The notes under the pieces are model-generated. The model was not told the DNA's origin. It saw only the letters and a list, made by a program, of their open reading frames with translations, and searched no databases. The translations under genes and the position numbers were made by a program. A stretch of 64,000 nucleotides of DNA from Vitrella brassicaformis (lineage: Eukaryota > Sar > Vitrellaceae). The stretch is from contig CDMY01000897.1 of the NCBI GenBank assembly GCA_001179505.1, positions 1 through 64,000 on the forward strand. Reading direction: 5' to 3'. Positions 1 to 9,805 of this stretch are shown piece by piece. How positions within the stretch are numbered: the stretch's first letter is position 1; every line of letters starts with the position of its first letter.

Positions 1-615
1 GGGGGGACGGCCCTGGGGGTGCATATCGACGTCGTCAGGCGCCGCGCATCGGGCAGCGGCAAGCGGGGCAGGGAGACCGGGTGGCGGCACTGGGGCCGTC
101 TCTCGAGGGGAGTCGTCCGAACTCGTCGCAGCCCAACGGCAAGGCCGCCCGGCCGCTGTCCGCTGTACCAGGTGACGGCGGCTTTCCTTTCGGCCGCCTC
201 TGCGGCGCTTGGGGCGCTGCTGCTGGGAGGGGGTGGCCGGAATGGGGGTCCCGGGAAGGCGGGTGTTGTGCCAACGGCGAGAGCGCCGAAGCCCGTCGGG
301 GCCGCTGCCGAGTAGCCACGGTGCGTACGCATCTTGGATAGCGTCGACGGCTGAGGACGGCAGCTCCAAGGCGGTGGCGAACTCGTCGATGCCGGAGCGC
401 AGGAAGGCCACGGCTGATGCGCCAGGGTCTGCCTCCCAGGTCTCCATGGCCCATTGGTGGAAGCCGCTGGCGATGTCGAGGGGGATGCCAGTGTCCGCCA
501 ATGCCGCAAGGGCGGCAGAGGATGCGTTGCGTGGGGCGGGGAGGGGTGAGGAATCATCCGCCGGGTAGGGCGGGGAGGAGGGCAGGGGGCCCATGGGCGG
601 GAGGGCGGACGCCAT
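1..615 (-). CDS. Partial open frame at the left edge, unknown (possibly retroelement gag-like)
   Basis: An uninterrupted minus-strand frame opens at an ATG at 613-615 (MASALPPMGPLP) and is still open at base 1, giving about 205 residues with no stop inside the window. The first 35 residues are Pro/Ser/Ala-rich. A compact stretch with Trp, Phe and acidic residues follows (around FHQWAMETW), then a basic KRRRGGRK cluster and another Pro/Arg-rich part. A structured core followed by a basic tail resembles gag-type proteins, but I recognise no specific family. The other frames here are full of Arg/Pro shadow codons. No intron is needed. The direct repeats and hairpins just upstream (771-888) fit the edge of a mobile element but do not prove it. 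The rest of the protein lies outside the window. Confidence 0.4.
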   Translation of the reverse strand, partial: MASALPPMGPLPSSPPYPADDSSPLPAPRNASSAALAALADTGIPLDIASGFHQWAMETWEADPGASAVAFLRSGIDEFATALELPSSAVDAIQDAYAPWLLGSGPDGLRRSRRWHNTRLPGTPIPATPSQQQRPKRRRGGRKESRRHLVQRTAAGRPCRWAATSSDDSPRETAPVPPPGLPAPLAAARCAAPDDVDMHPQGRPP

Positions 616-1046
616 GGGGTCGGCGCCGTCTCCCGTGGGAGCCTCGAGCGCGTTCAGTGGGCAGCGCAGGTCTACCCGAATGTGTCAGGCATCAGATGCG
701 GAACGGGTTCAGTTCCCGAGGAAGACTCTTTTGGCAGCGACGGCCGTCGAACAGCCCGAGCGAAGCGAGGGCACCTGTGAGTCAATCAGCGATGAACGCA
801 CCTGTGAGTCAATCAGCGAGTGAACGCACTCCGTTCAGCGCGGAGTTCGGGGGTGAGAGGAAGATCTGCACTCCGTTCAATGCGGAGTTGCACCAATATC
901 TATATTTCGCATCCTTCAATTCATTCCATCCGCAATCTCAAAGCCAAGCTCGCATGGAGTTGCTGGGCGAAAGGAAACACTGGACGGTGCAACAGCCTGG
1001 GCACAGGTGTAGGAAAGAGCATCATTCCGTTTTGCATCTGTGACAA
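616..1046. other. Spacer with short direct repeats and hairpins upstream of the MFS gene
   Basis: No convincing coding frame is seen. A 22-base unit beginning GCACCTGTGAG occurs at 771-792 and again at 798-819 (period 27). Two small hairpins follow, each with stem ACTCCG/CGGAGT: 828-833 with 841-846, and 870-875 with 883-888. The final 130 bases are AT-richer and should hold the promoter and 5' leader of the transporter that starts at 1047. No TATA-like element was identified. Confidence 0.5.
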
Positions 1047-3765
1047 ATGGCGAGGGAAACGTCTCTGCTGAGCGTGAAAGTTCTTTATTTCCTGCAAGCA
1101 GGGTCTGCCGCCTGCTTCTTCCGGTTCTCGGTGGTCTTCTTCAACTACATCGGGCTGCCCGCACACTTCATCGGCATCCTCGAGTCCATGGGACCTCTCG
1201 TCGGCTTCGTCGGCGGCCTGGTCTGGAGCGGCGTGGCGGACTACCTAGGGTGAGCGAAGGGGAGGAGAGGAGAGATGACGCCCCGCAATGAGGCAGTAGT
1301 GCGGATCTGATCTGGATCTCTTGCGTATGCGTGTGTGTGTGCGTGTGTGTCTGTGTTGCCTCAGTGACAGGAAGCTTGTGATAGTGTGCACCAATATCTG
1401 TGCGGTGAGTGCGTGGACGTCCCTGCTGCTGCCCTTCATCCACAGCCACTTCGCCCTCACATTCCTCACCGTATTCATCGCCACCTCATGCGGCTCGGCC
1501 TACGGACCCCTCGCTGACTCCCTCGTACTCGAGGCCATCAAGCGGCACAGACTTAAGCAGCTGACCGAAGACGAAACCGCCACTGACGCAGACAGGACGC
1601 AGTACATCAGCAGCAGCAGCAGCGGCATCAGCCCGGAGGAGTCCACCACGTCTGTGGAGAGGGTGACGCTGCAGCTGGAGGATGGTGTGAGTGGTGGTGT
1701 GGCCGACAAGAGGCGGCAGCTGGGTGAGCCTTTGCTGCTGGCGAATGGGGAGGTGACCCCGATGTCGCGGTATCCATCCTTGAGCCGCTTCATCAGCCGG
1801 CGGTTCAGCTGGAGGGGACAGCAGTTCCGCACCGCTGCAAGGAAGGCGTCATATGGCCACCAGAGGTGCGGTGCGAATGTATGGTCGGTGGCTGCAGCGT
1901 GGGATGATTTTGGTTGTCGGCGTGTGTTGTGTTGTGTTATGTTGTCCATGGTGTGTCTGGTCTGTCTGGTCTGTTTGTTGCAGGTTGTGGGGTGCGGTGG
2001 GGTGGGGGATGTTTTCGCTGCTGACCGGTCTGCTGGTGGACCACCTGGGCATCCCCACCATGTTCGCACTCTACGCCACCGGGCAGGTCCTCGTCATATT
2101 GGTCAGCCAGCCAAACAAACTGACAACGCAGGCATCGAAATCATCTGCCTGGTGCGTTGCTCGACTACTGATGCTGTCTGTTTTGTTTCCCCCAGGTGCT
2201 CGTGACATCCTTCCCGTCGCCGCCTAAGAAGGTCCGCCCACTAGTGGCTCCGCAGAACCAGCAGACACATCCACCTGAACCGACTGAACCATCACAAGCC
2301 GCCCCCGAGCACCCCCTCAGGAAGCGCTCGGAGTCGCTCTCTCTCGGCGGCGCGTACAGCCCCTTCCCAATGTGTGAGGTCTGCCTGGCCCCCTGTGCAC
2401 ACCAACACATGCCGCAGCAAGATGAAGGAACCCAGACGTCAGCCGGGAGCAACGTCGAGGAGGTGAGGTGGCAGAACGGCGGTTTCCTGGCGTCGACCGG
2501 CAACAGTGACAACAACAGTGTGTGGCCTGAGGCGGTGGATATGCGTGGCCTGCGGCCGATGCCGAGCACCTGCACCGCCTGCAGGGATGAGAAGGAGGCG
2601 ACGGTGCTGATCAACGGGTGGCGGGACAGACAGGGGAGGGCTCATGGGGATGGGGACGGCACGGGGAGAGAAAGCGAGCCTAAGCCGGTGACGCCATCGG
2701 CCGCGAGCGGCTCGCCGCGGTCCCCCAGGTCACTCAAGCGGCTGCTGAGATTCGAGATCATCTGGTGAGTGGAGATGAGGGATGCATGGACACACCACAC
2801 CACACCACACCACATGGCCCATTTATTCCATGTCTGTCTGTACGTCTGTCTGTCTCCCTGCCTGCCTGCCTACGATTGATGTGTGAGTGCAGGTTGCTGT
2901 TGAATCTGTTCATGTTTGGGTTTTGCATGAGCTTGGTTGAGCAGTACCTCTTTCTCTACCTGGTGCAGTACTTCCATGCCCCCACCTTCCTACTGGGGCT
3001 GTCCATCTTCATCATGACCGTCGCAGAGCTGCCTTTCTTCTACTACGCTGAGGACGTTGTCAGGCTGCTCAAGCCACAGGTGGGTGCGTCTGGTCTGTGA
3101 GGCTCAGGGAGGGAGGGAGGGAGGGAGGGAGGGGAGAGGGAAACCGTTAAGTGAGAATATCGTGAACGACTCTGGCGTGTTTGGTTTGTGGCTGGCGCGC
3201 ACTGCAGGGCGTGTTGACGCTGGCTCACGTGACGTACGCCGTGCGTGTCTTCATCTACACTCTCATACCCAAATCAAACCCATGGTCAGTGAGTGAAGAA
3301 GCAAGAGAGAACGCACGCACTTGCGCGCGCGTCGAATGGTCATGCTCTCTCTTTTCAGGTTGGTGTTGCTGTGTGAGCCGGCTCACGGCATCACGTTTGC
3401 GGCCATGTGGTGCACGGCCGTCTCGTACGCCAACCAGCTGGCACCCACCGGGCTCGAAACACTCATGCAGGGGTTCGTGGGCGGCTTCTACCGAAACCTC
3501 GGACAGGTAAGTAAACGAGTGGTGAAAATGGGACGGACAGAGAAGGAAGAGTGGCGCCGCCTCGCTCATTCTCTCTGCATCCATGTGTGTGTGTGCATGT
3601 CAGGGTCTTGGTTGCATCGTGTGGGGAGCGTTGTGGAAGACGGTGGGGGCTGACGTGCTGTACCGCTCGGCGGCTACATTTGTGCTGCTGTGGTCGGTGG
3701 CATTCAACCTGGTCCCATACCTCAGGAACAAGCGGCGGCGGCACATTGAGGCAGACCGTCACTGA
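1047..3765 (+). CDS. MFS_1-like (MFSD6/maltose-permease type) membrane transporter
   Basis: Eight exons in consistent phase (1047-1249, 1371-1865, 1984-2086, 2196-2764, 2893-3079, 3208-3284, 3359-3506, 3604-3765) give a 647-residue multi-pass protein. The first helix pair includes KVLYFLQAGSAACFFRF and GFVGGLVWSGVADYLG, the start seen in MFS_1-like/MFSD6 proteins. The segment WLVLLCEPAHGITFAAMW matches the conserved 'EPLHG(I/V)TFA' region of the same family. A long hydrophilic central loop (about residues 130-420, Ser/Pro-rich) separates two hydrophobic halves, as in the MFS fold, and the protein ends in a basic cytosolic tail. The family moves small solutes across membranes; the substrate here cannot be told. 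The ATG at 1047 is chosen because helix 1 begins directly after it. The gene stands alone, with 762 bases before the next gene on the same strand. Confidence 0.85.
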
Positions 3766-4527
3766 GTGAGGTCGCTGCGCCTGCCAGCCAGAAACGGCAG
3801 CGCGTCCGTGTGTCTGTCTTGTCTGTGTGTACAGAAAGCTAGATGGCATGGCATGGGATGGGACGGGATGATTCCATCCATCCACACGCAATCAATCAAT
3901 TATAGCGTTTTTGCTCTTCCCGCTGCGGTGCGGCAGTGTCTGCGAGAGGAGGGGCTGTCTTTGTGTGAGTGGGCCGGGCCTGGCCTGGCTGGGCTGTCTG
4001 TCGGTCTTTGCATTGTTTGCCTGTCTGTCTGTCTGCCTTTGAAATGGTGGGTGGCTGTCTTGCGCCATACAGTGAACACAATGGCTTGTTTTGGCGTTCA
4101 TACGTGGGTTTCATTCCCGTGCTGTGTTGTGCCTGTTGATAGCTAGAGGTGGTTTGTCGCTCTTGTGTGCGTGAGGCGAGCCTCCTCACCCCCTGCTTAA
4201 TTGCGCGCAACACAAGGAAGCGTGTTGCCAGTCGCCATCGGTGCTACGCGCGAAGCGAAATTCAGAGTCGACAACCAACGATGCCCGAGAGAGAAGCGAA
4301 AACGGTCAAAATTGTACAGTGTAAGCCTGGTAGGTGATTTCGCAGCAAAGTTTACATTTGTTTACATTGGCAAAGCTATGTATTTAGGCGTTAGAGCGTT
4401 ATTGATCTTCCTTGGATTGTCTTCTGTTGACGTCCTGCTTTGCGTCGCGCGCCATCCTACTCCCCTCCTGCTTTCTTATCCTTGACTTCTCTTCTGTGCC
4501 TTCTCCTCCCTCCCTGAGCCCGCCAAA
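3766..4527. other. Intergenic spacer, 3' flank of the transporter and 5' flank of the phosphatase gene
   Basis: No coding frame is supported. The stretch holds short CATC/TCTG simple repeats (for example 3876-3900 and 4019-4034) and, towards the next gene, a less repetitive AT-richer leader. No RNA gene is recognised. Confidence 0.5.
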
Positions 4528-6946
4528 ATGCGTGTTCTTCTCGTCGCTGTGGCCCTCCTCGCGGCATTCCTCCCTGCCCTGGCAACACCTGCCCTGCAAG
4601 GGCAGAGCGGCCGGTTTTTGGCCGGCGACGACGTGAAGGTTGGAAACGTCATCTTCCTCCACGTAAGTAGACAGACACACACGCAGAGAGGCACGCGGCG
4701 CATGAGAGCTCTCGTATCTGTCTGTCTGTCTGTCTGTCTGTGTCTGTGTGTGTGTCTGTGTGTCTGTGTGTCTGTGTGTCTGTTTCATTCAGGCTTGCGG
4801 CACTGGCATGGTAAGCAAGCCCGTCCTTTCGCTTGCTTTGGTCGGTCTCGTGTGTGTGATCTCGTCTGTCTGTCTGTCTGTCTGTGTCTGTGTGTACGCG
4901 TGTGCACGGCAGAACACCTTGAATCTCGGGCGCACGTACTGGGCGGGCCCCGACGACCGCGAGAAGTGGAACTGGGACCAGATACCCGAGATGGCAGTGT
5001 ACAGAGCCCATATGAAGGACCAGCTCGTCGGCACCCACAACGGCGGCGCCACCATTCATGCCTTCGGTGAAACCGCACCACACAACACGAAGAGACACAC
5101 CCATATGACGTGCGTCCTGTCATGATGTCATTACTCAGGTTACAAAGTGGACGCCGACTCCTTCGGCCAAGACGGCGACCGCTCCATCAAGGCTCTGAGC
5201 GGCTTCCCTGGATCAATCTTGCGCGAGGCGCAGCACCATGGCATGCCCACGGCCCTGACGAACGACGGCAGTCTGGCTGTGCCCGGGACTGGAAGCTTCA
5301 CGTCAGAGGTCGACCCGGAGGCTCGGACCTCGGCAGAAATCGTTCGACAGATCGTCGACGGTCGCCCGGGCTTCGAGAATAAAGATTTTCCCCCTGAGGT
5401 GCTGCTGGCGGGCGGAGAGTCCCTCTTCCTTCCCGAGGGGACGCCCGAGTGCGGTGAGAAGATTACCCATGACTGTTTCGTCCATAAGGACCCGGTGAGG
5501 GACACGGTGACAGAGGGACACGGTGACACAGAGCGCGTCTCTGTGACCACACATCCTTATCTTTCAGGTATCCGGCGCGGGGCCCCAACGTACCGACGGG
5601 CGCAACCTCATCCGCGATCTCGCCAACAGAGGGTATACCGTCATCCGCACTCGCCAGGAGTTCGACGAGCTCCTGCACCGCATTGAGTCGGACCCTCACT
5701 TCTTTCCCAAGGTATGGAGGGGTGAGGGGGACAGACTATTTTTGACGTTATGGTGAGCTGGCTTCGCGCTCGTCGTCACGACACATGCCATGCTTGTTTC
5801 TGCCTGCGTGATCGACTCGTTCAGGTGCTGGGGCTCTTTGCGCGCGGCGACACTTTCAACGGCGAGACCGAGGAGCAGTTGATCGAGGATGGACTGGTGA
5901 TCGAGGAGAGAGCCGGCACCAAGGAGGGCCGCCTCCTCCTCTTCGGCGGTCGACCGGGCACGAGGTCCTTCAACCCGCCGTCCGCTGCAGAGCTGGGCAA
6001 GATGGCTCTTTTGCTCATCAAGCGCTTCAGCAATGCCGCCGGCAAGCCTTTCTTCGCCGCGCTTGAGTTGGAGAGCACAGATGACTTCCCTAACATCGCT
6101 AACGTAAGGCTTACGACAGTGACAATGGCAATCGACACTCGTATATAGTGCGCACGCCATTGTGTGGCTGTCTGGTGCTGCTGATGTCATGATGCAGGGC
6201 ATCGGAACGCTCAATGCCGTCAAGCGGGCGGATGACCTCATCGGCGTGGTGCGCGACTTCTTTGAGAACGTGGACCCACATTCGTTCGGCATCCTCCCCC
6301 CTGTCAAGTAAGCCAGAGAGGAGGGGGATGGGGCTGGGGGTGGGGAAGGAGCCGCGAAAGCGGCCAACGTCTGGTGTGCTGTGTGTGTGCCATGCGCGCA
6401 GTGACGCTGGTGGCCCCCAGTTGTTCATCCCAATCGTTGACGACGAGGGCAAGGTCACGATTACTGGCGGCAACCCGAGCCTCGAAAACGAGGTACAGAC
6501 TCTCTGTGTGTGTGTCGTGAGGGTGGCGGCACATGACCATCGCTGATTTTTTCTATTTCACAGCCTGTCGGGATCTTCCCACTTGACGGCTTTGAGGGCC
6601 GCAACACCCTTCCCTTCGAGTCGGCGCCAAACGCCTTCGGCTTCATCCAGAAATTTGCCATTGGTAAGTGGAGTGAGACATGCACATACGCATTCCTTGA
6701 ATGCAAGGCAGCTCTGACTGTTTCTCTGGGGTGTATTTGTTTTACTGTGCAGGCTACGTTGGCACTGAGGACGTCCATGGTGCGATTTTGGCTCGTGCAG
6801 GGGGCATCAATGCACACCTGCTGCGCGACAAGTTCTCCGTGTTTTTCGACAACACGGATGTCTACCGCCTCATGTACTTGTCGCTCTTCGGCAAATTCCT
6901 CCCTGAGTCCTACGGCCAGAATGCCCCCGACCGGGACGGCCATTAG
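4528..6946 (+). CDS. Secreted alkaline-phosphatase-like protein
   Basis: Ten exons (4528-4662, 4793-4810, 4913-5066, 5139-5494, 5568-5711, 5825-6103, 6198-6307, 6402-6492, 6564-6663, 6753-6946) encode 526 residues. The N-terminus MRVLLVAVALLAAFLPALA is a clear signal peptide. Alkaline-phosphatase landmarks follow in order: NVIFLH at the first strand, HNGGATIHAFG in the nucleophile region, ELESTDDFPN with RADDLIG (the E..D..N metal-site helix of the family), DAGGPQLFIP, and near the end DNTDVYRLMYLSLFG, typical of marine bacterial-type enzymes. Exon 2 is an 18-base microexon encoding ACGTGM. Related enzymes carry a metal-binding Asp in this 'DG.G' loop, here apparently Cys, so full activity is uncertain. 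Role by family: release of phosphate from organic esters outside the cell or in the secretory system. Confidence 0.75.
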
Positions 6947-6999
6947 ACGGATGGAAAAGTGGCTAACTTTGTAACTTTTTTTTCTCGTAGTCGTACGGG

Positions 7000-7500
7000 A
7001 TGACTGTTGCTGCCTCGTATGGAGCGCTGTGTGGGGAGCGTTGCATACGGGGTTTTGCACAGCGAGTGAAGGGGATGGTTTCGTACGAACGCATGTGAGT
7101 GAGAAGGGGTGTACGTGCCACTGGCTCGACAGCAAATGAGGGGCGTCACTGTCGCTGTTCTCGACAGCAAGCGCTGTTTTCGACGGCAAGTGAGGGGCGT
7201 CACTGTTGCTGTCTCGTGGTGCATGGAGCGGTGTGTGGGGGGGCGTTGCACACGGGGCTTGACAGCGAGTGAAGGAGATGTTTTCGTACGAGTGCATGCG
7301 AGTGAGAAGGGGTGTACGTGGCTTGACGGCGAGTGAGGGGCGTCACTGTCGCTGTCCTCGACAGCAATGCTGTCCTCGATGGCAAGTGAGGGGCGTCACT
7401 GTTGCTGTCTCGGTGCATGGAGAGTTGTGTGAGGGAGCGTCGCACACGGGGCTTGACAGTGAGTGAAGGAGAATATGTTTCGTACGAGTGCATGTGAGAT
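7000..7500. repeat. Imperfect ~200-bp tandem repeat, about 2.5 copies
   Basis: A unit of about 200 bases recurs with landmark CGTACGA at 7082, 7285 and 7481 (spacings 203 and 196). Each unit holds 'gggcgtcactgt', 'cgacagcaa' and 'gtgagaaggggtgtacg' segments, and within a unit the 'gtgaggggcgtcactgt' piece is itself duplicated. It lies directly downstream of the phosphatase stop, possibly in its 3' untranslated region. Short open frames inside are products of the repeat and look non-coding. Confidence 0.8.
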
Positions 7501-8618
7501 GTCCAGGACAAGCGGAGGTCGTCGCAAATTACCGTTTTTCATACCGTTTCCAGTGGAAAGAAACGCCATATTTGCTGTTTTTCTGTGCGAGTGGGGTACG
7601 TGGGGATGTTGCGTGCTTTCTGCCGTGGCTTGCGGCTGCCCCCCCCCCTCCCCGTCCCCCTCCCCGTCCCCCTCCCCTCTGCTCTCTGCTCTCTGATTTC
7701 TGTGCGCGCGCGACCCACTTGTCTGTCTGTCTGTCTGTGTCTATCTGTGGCGACTAACTCTGGGCAGCGGCTGTGAGTGTATGGCGGCCAGCGTCGTCGG
7801 TTCGACGACACTTTCATACTCTTAGCGGGCACCACTGTTGCTCCATTTTCCGTGCTGCCGTCGAATTTTCCGTGAGTGGGGTGGGGAGTGTGAGCATGTC
7901 TCACGTAGCGCGCTGTCTTTTAAGCCGGACAAATGCTCACTTGCGCATGTCGAGTGTGGCATGTCCTCGTGTTTATGAGGCCGGCTGTAATTAAAAGAAT
8001 GCGTGAAGTGAGACACCCACCCCGCCCACCCCACCGTGAGAATGGATAAGCAGGCAGGCAGGCTATGTGTGTTGTTTTGCTTTTGGAGTACCTTGCATTG
8101 CCTGACTAGAGTGTGAGTGTGTGTGGTTTCTGGGACTCGCTAGCGAACCTGTAATCAATACCATAGCCACCGTTGTCTCTCTGCCATCGACTCGATCACG
8201 CACCCACCACGCACCACCTCAGCGTGCGCACCACAGACATAACACACGTACACAGACATAACACCATGGCCATGGATCGATCGGCCTCTGTATACAAACG
8301 CATACGTACACATGTATAGTATACATGTACACAAGGCCAGGAGAGGATCGTGTCTCTCACCATCGCTTACTCGGCCGAGCCAGTCAAACCACCATCATCA
8401 AGAAAGCTACAACCCTGGGGGTACGTCCGCTGCGCATGCTGGTGTATTGTGAAGCAAAGACACACACACACGCAAAGACACACACACACACACAGACAGA
8501 GAGAGAGAGAGAGAGGTATCGTCCATCCATCCATCCATCCCATCTGTCCATCCATTCATCGGCCATGTCGCCTTCTCCCTGACGGCCACCGCCGCAGGCA
8601 AGAGAGCAACGTCGAAAC
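7501..8618. other. Non-coding spacer with pyrimidine tract, simple repeats and a palindrome
   Basis: A C-rich tract of repeated cccctcccc/ccgtccc units lies at about 7631-7680, then TCTG repeats at 7721-7740. AC and GA repeats occur at 8459-8513, followed by a CCAT repeat at 8523-8555. A perfect palindrome ACATGTATA-G-TATACATGT sits at 8310-8328. No gene is supported. Confidence 0.55.
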
Positions 8619-9008
8619 ATGGGACGGAGCGAGCTCAACAGAAAGGACATGTTATCGTCCAGCCGGGCGGGATTGTGCTGCAGAATCATTGACAGCCGGT
8701 CGATGAGCAAGATGACCCTGAAATACATGGCCCCCCCCCCACGAGCGTTGCCGCCGAGCCTCTCTCGCATGCGACACGGCTCTAGACGTCTGTTCTGTCT
8801 ATGTGTTGGTGTGTTGAGGGCGAGTGGGTACGTCCCGAATGTGCTGGTGGGCCAGAACACCGACCAATGCTCAAAGGTAGCGGTGCTCAAGGATATCCGC
8901 CTCCTTCTTGCCGTCATCACCGTTGCATGCGCAGCCTTCTCCTTCTTGGCACCGCCCACCGTCACCGTCACCATCACGTCGCCATGGCATTTCGGCGCTT
9001 CAATGTGA
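8619..9008 (+). CDS. Doubtful ORF with one hydrophobic segment
   Basis: A 129-codon frame starting at an ATG at 8619. The first half looks random (poly-Pro from a C run, Arg/Ser-rich). The second half contains a plausible membrane helix preceded by charged residues (KDIRLLLAVITVACAAFSFL). No splice-consistent extension was found on either side and no family is recognised. It may be one exon of an unresolved gene, a relic, or chance. A longer minus-strand frame over the same bases encodes low-complexity Ser/Val/Cys text from the simple repeats and is less credible. Confidence 0.2.
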   Translation: MGRSELNRKDMLSSSRAGLCCRIIDSRSMSKMTLKYMAPPPRALPPSLSRMRHGSRRLFCLCVGVLRASGYVPNVLVGQNTDQCSKVAVLKDIRLLLAVITVACAAFSFLAPPTVTVTITSPWHFGASM

Positions 9009-9233
9009 TGTCGACGCGATGGATTCAGACGCGAGTAGGTCGGCATATACGTGCAGCTGACGCGCAGCGGCGACAATTATTGTCGTATGACACTGAACAC
9101 TCTCGGTTGTCACTTGATTGATGCATACGTATACACGTCCGTATGTCTGTCGAATCATACATATACACACACACGTCCAGTGCAATGTCGGTCAGTCAGT
9201 CACCTAATACACCGCATTCTCCCTGGCCCCTGC

Positions 9234-9486
9234 TCATTCATCTTCACTCGGCAGCCCAGGCACGTCCTTGATCACCACTGCACTCTTCGCGACCGGCCTC
9301 CTCTCCCCGGGCAGCGTCACCAGATCGAACCGAACCCTTTCGCCAACAGTCAGCTCTTCACTGAAGTGCCTCTCCCCTCGCCAACATGACATCGTTCATG
9401 TGCAAAAAGACGTCTGGACCGCCGGTGGCTGGTTTGATGAATGCATAGCGCTTGTTGCGGAGCACCAAGCTTGACGCAGAAGCCAT
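9234..9486 (-). pseudogene. Frameshifted cold-shock-domain relic
   Basis: On the minus strand one frame reads LRNKRYAFIKPATGGPDVF followed by LHMND, the core of a cold-shock domain (RNP-like aromatic motif plus DVF.H). It then hits a stop. The continuation SEELTVGERVRFDL and later AKSAVVIKDV, which correspond to the C-terminal strands of the domain, lies in another frame and ends at the stop at 9234-9236. The lead-in DGFCVKL is in a third frame. No GT-AG intron of plausible size restores the reading, so at least two indels (or assembly errors) break it. Cold-shock domains bind single-stranded nucleic acid. Which gene this derives from is unknown; the gene at 9806-10528 lies just upstream on the same strand. 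Confidence 0.55.
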
Positions 9487-9626
9487 CCACGTTCTCGGCA
9501 GTTGTGGCAGCTGCAGACGGGGTCGTTCCAAGGTTGCGGGAGAAGGGGAGAGGAAGTCGTGCTCTCGCTGCAGCCTGCTGGATGGCCCTCATCCCTCATC
9601 TATGTACGACTCATCCCTGCATCAAC

Positions 9627-9662
9627 CACAAGAAGATCGATGCATAATTCCATCTTCTTGTG
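9627..9662. repeat. Short hairpin-forming inverted repeat
   Basis: CACAAGAAGAT at 9627-9637 is perfectly complementary to ATCTTCTTGTG at 9652-9662 with a 14-base loop. A further direct copy of ATCTTCTTGT follows at 9669-9678. The stretch from 9487 to 9805 holds no supported gene and separates the cold-shock relic from the gene starting at 10528. Confidence 0.6.
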
Positions 9663-9805
9663 CATTCAATCTTCTTGTATCTCAACGAATACACCGCCAT
9701 GACTGGTCGAGACAATTGTCCATGAGCGTATCACCGGCTCGTGTAGTCGTATGCTCCCCAATGCCAATGACATACTCCCATCAGTTGTCCACACTCTCAC
9801 TCTCA

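Noticed and set aside
4649-5123. Several overlapping minus-strand frames rich in Asp-Arg-Gln-Thr
   Set aside because: Translations of the CAGA/TCTG intron repeats opposite the phosphatase gene.
7000-7500. CRISPR-like array
   Set aside because: The repeat unit is about 200 bases, imperfect and without unique spacers, and the DNA is eukaryotic.
8384-9076. 230-codon minus-strand frame
   Set aside because: Half of it is Ser/Val/Cys text from AC/GA/CCAT repeats, with no leader, splice sites or family resemblance.
9051-9389. Plus-strand frame opposite the cold-shock relic
   Set aside because: The minus strand carries recognisable domain text over the same bases; the plus frame has none.
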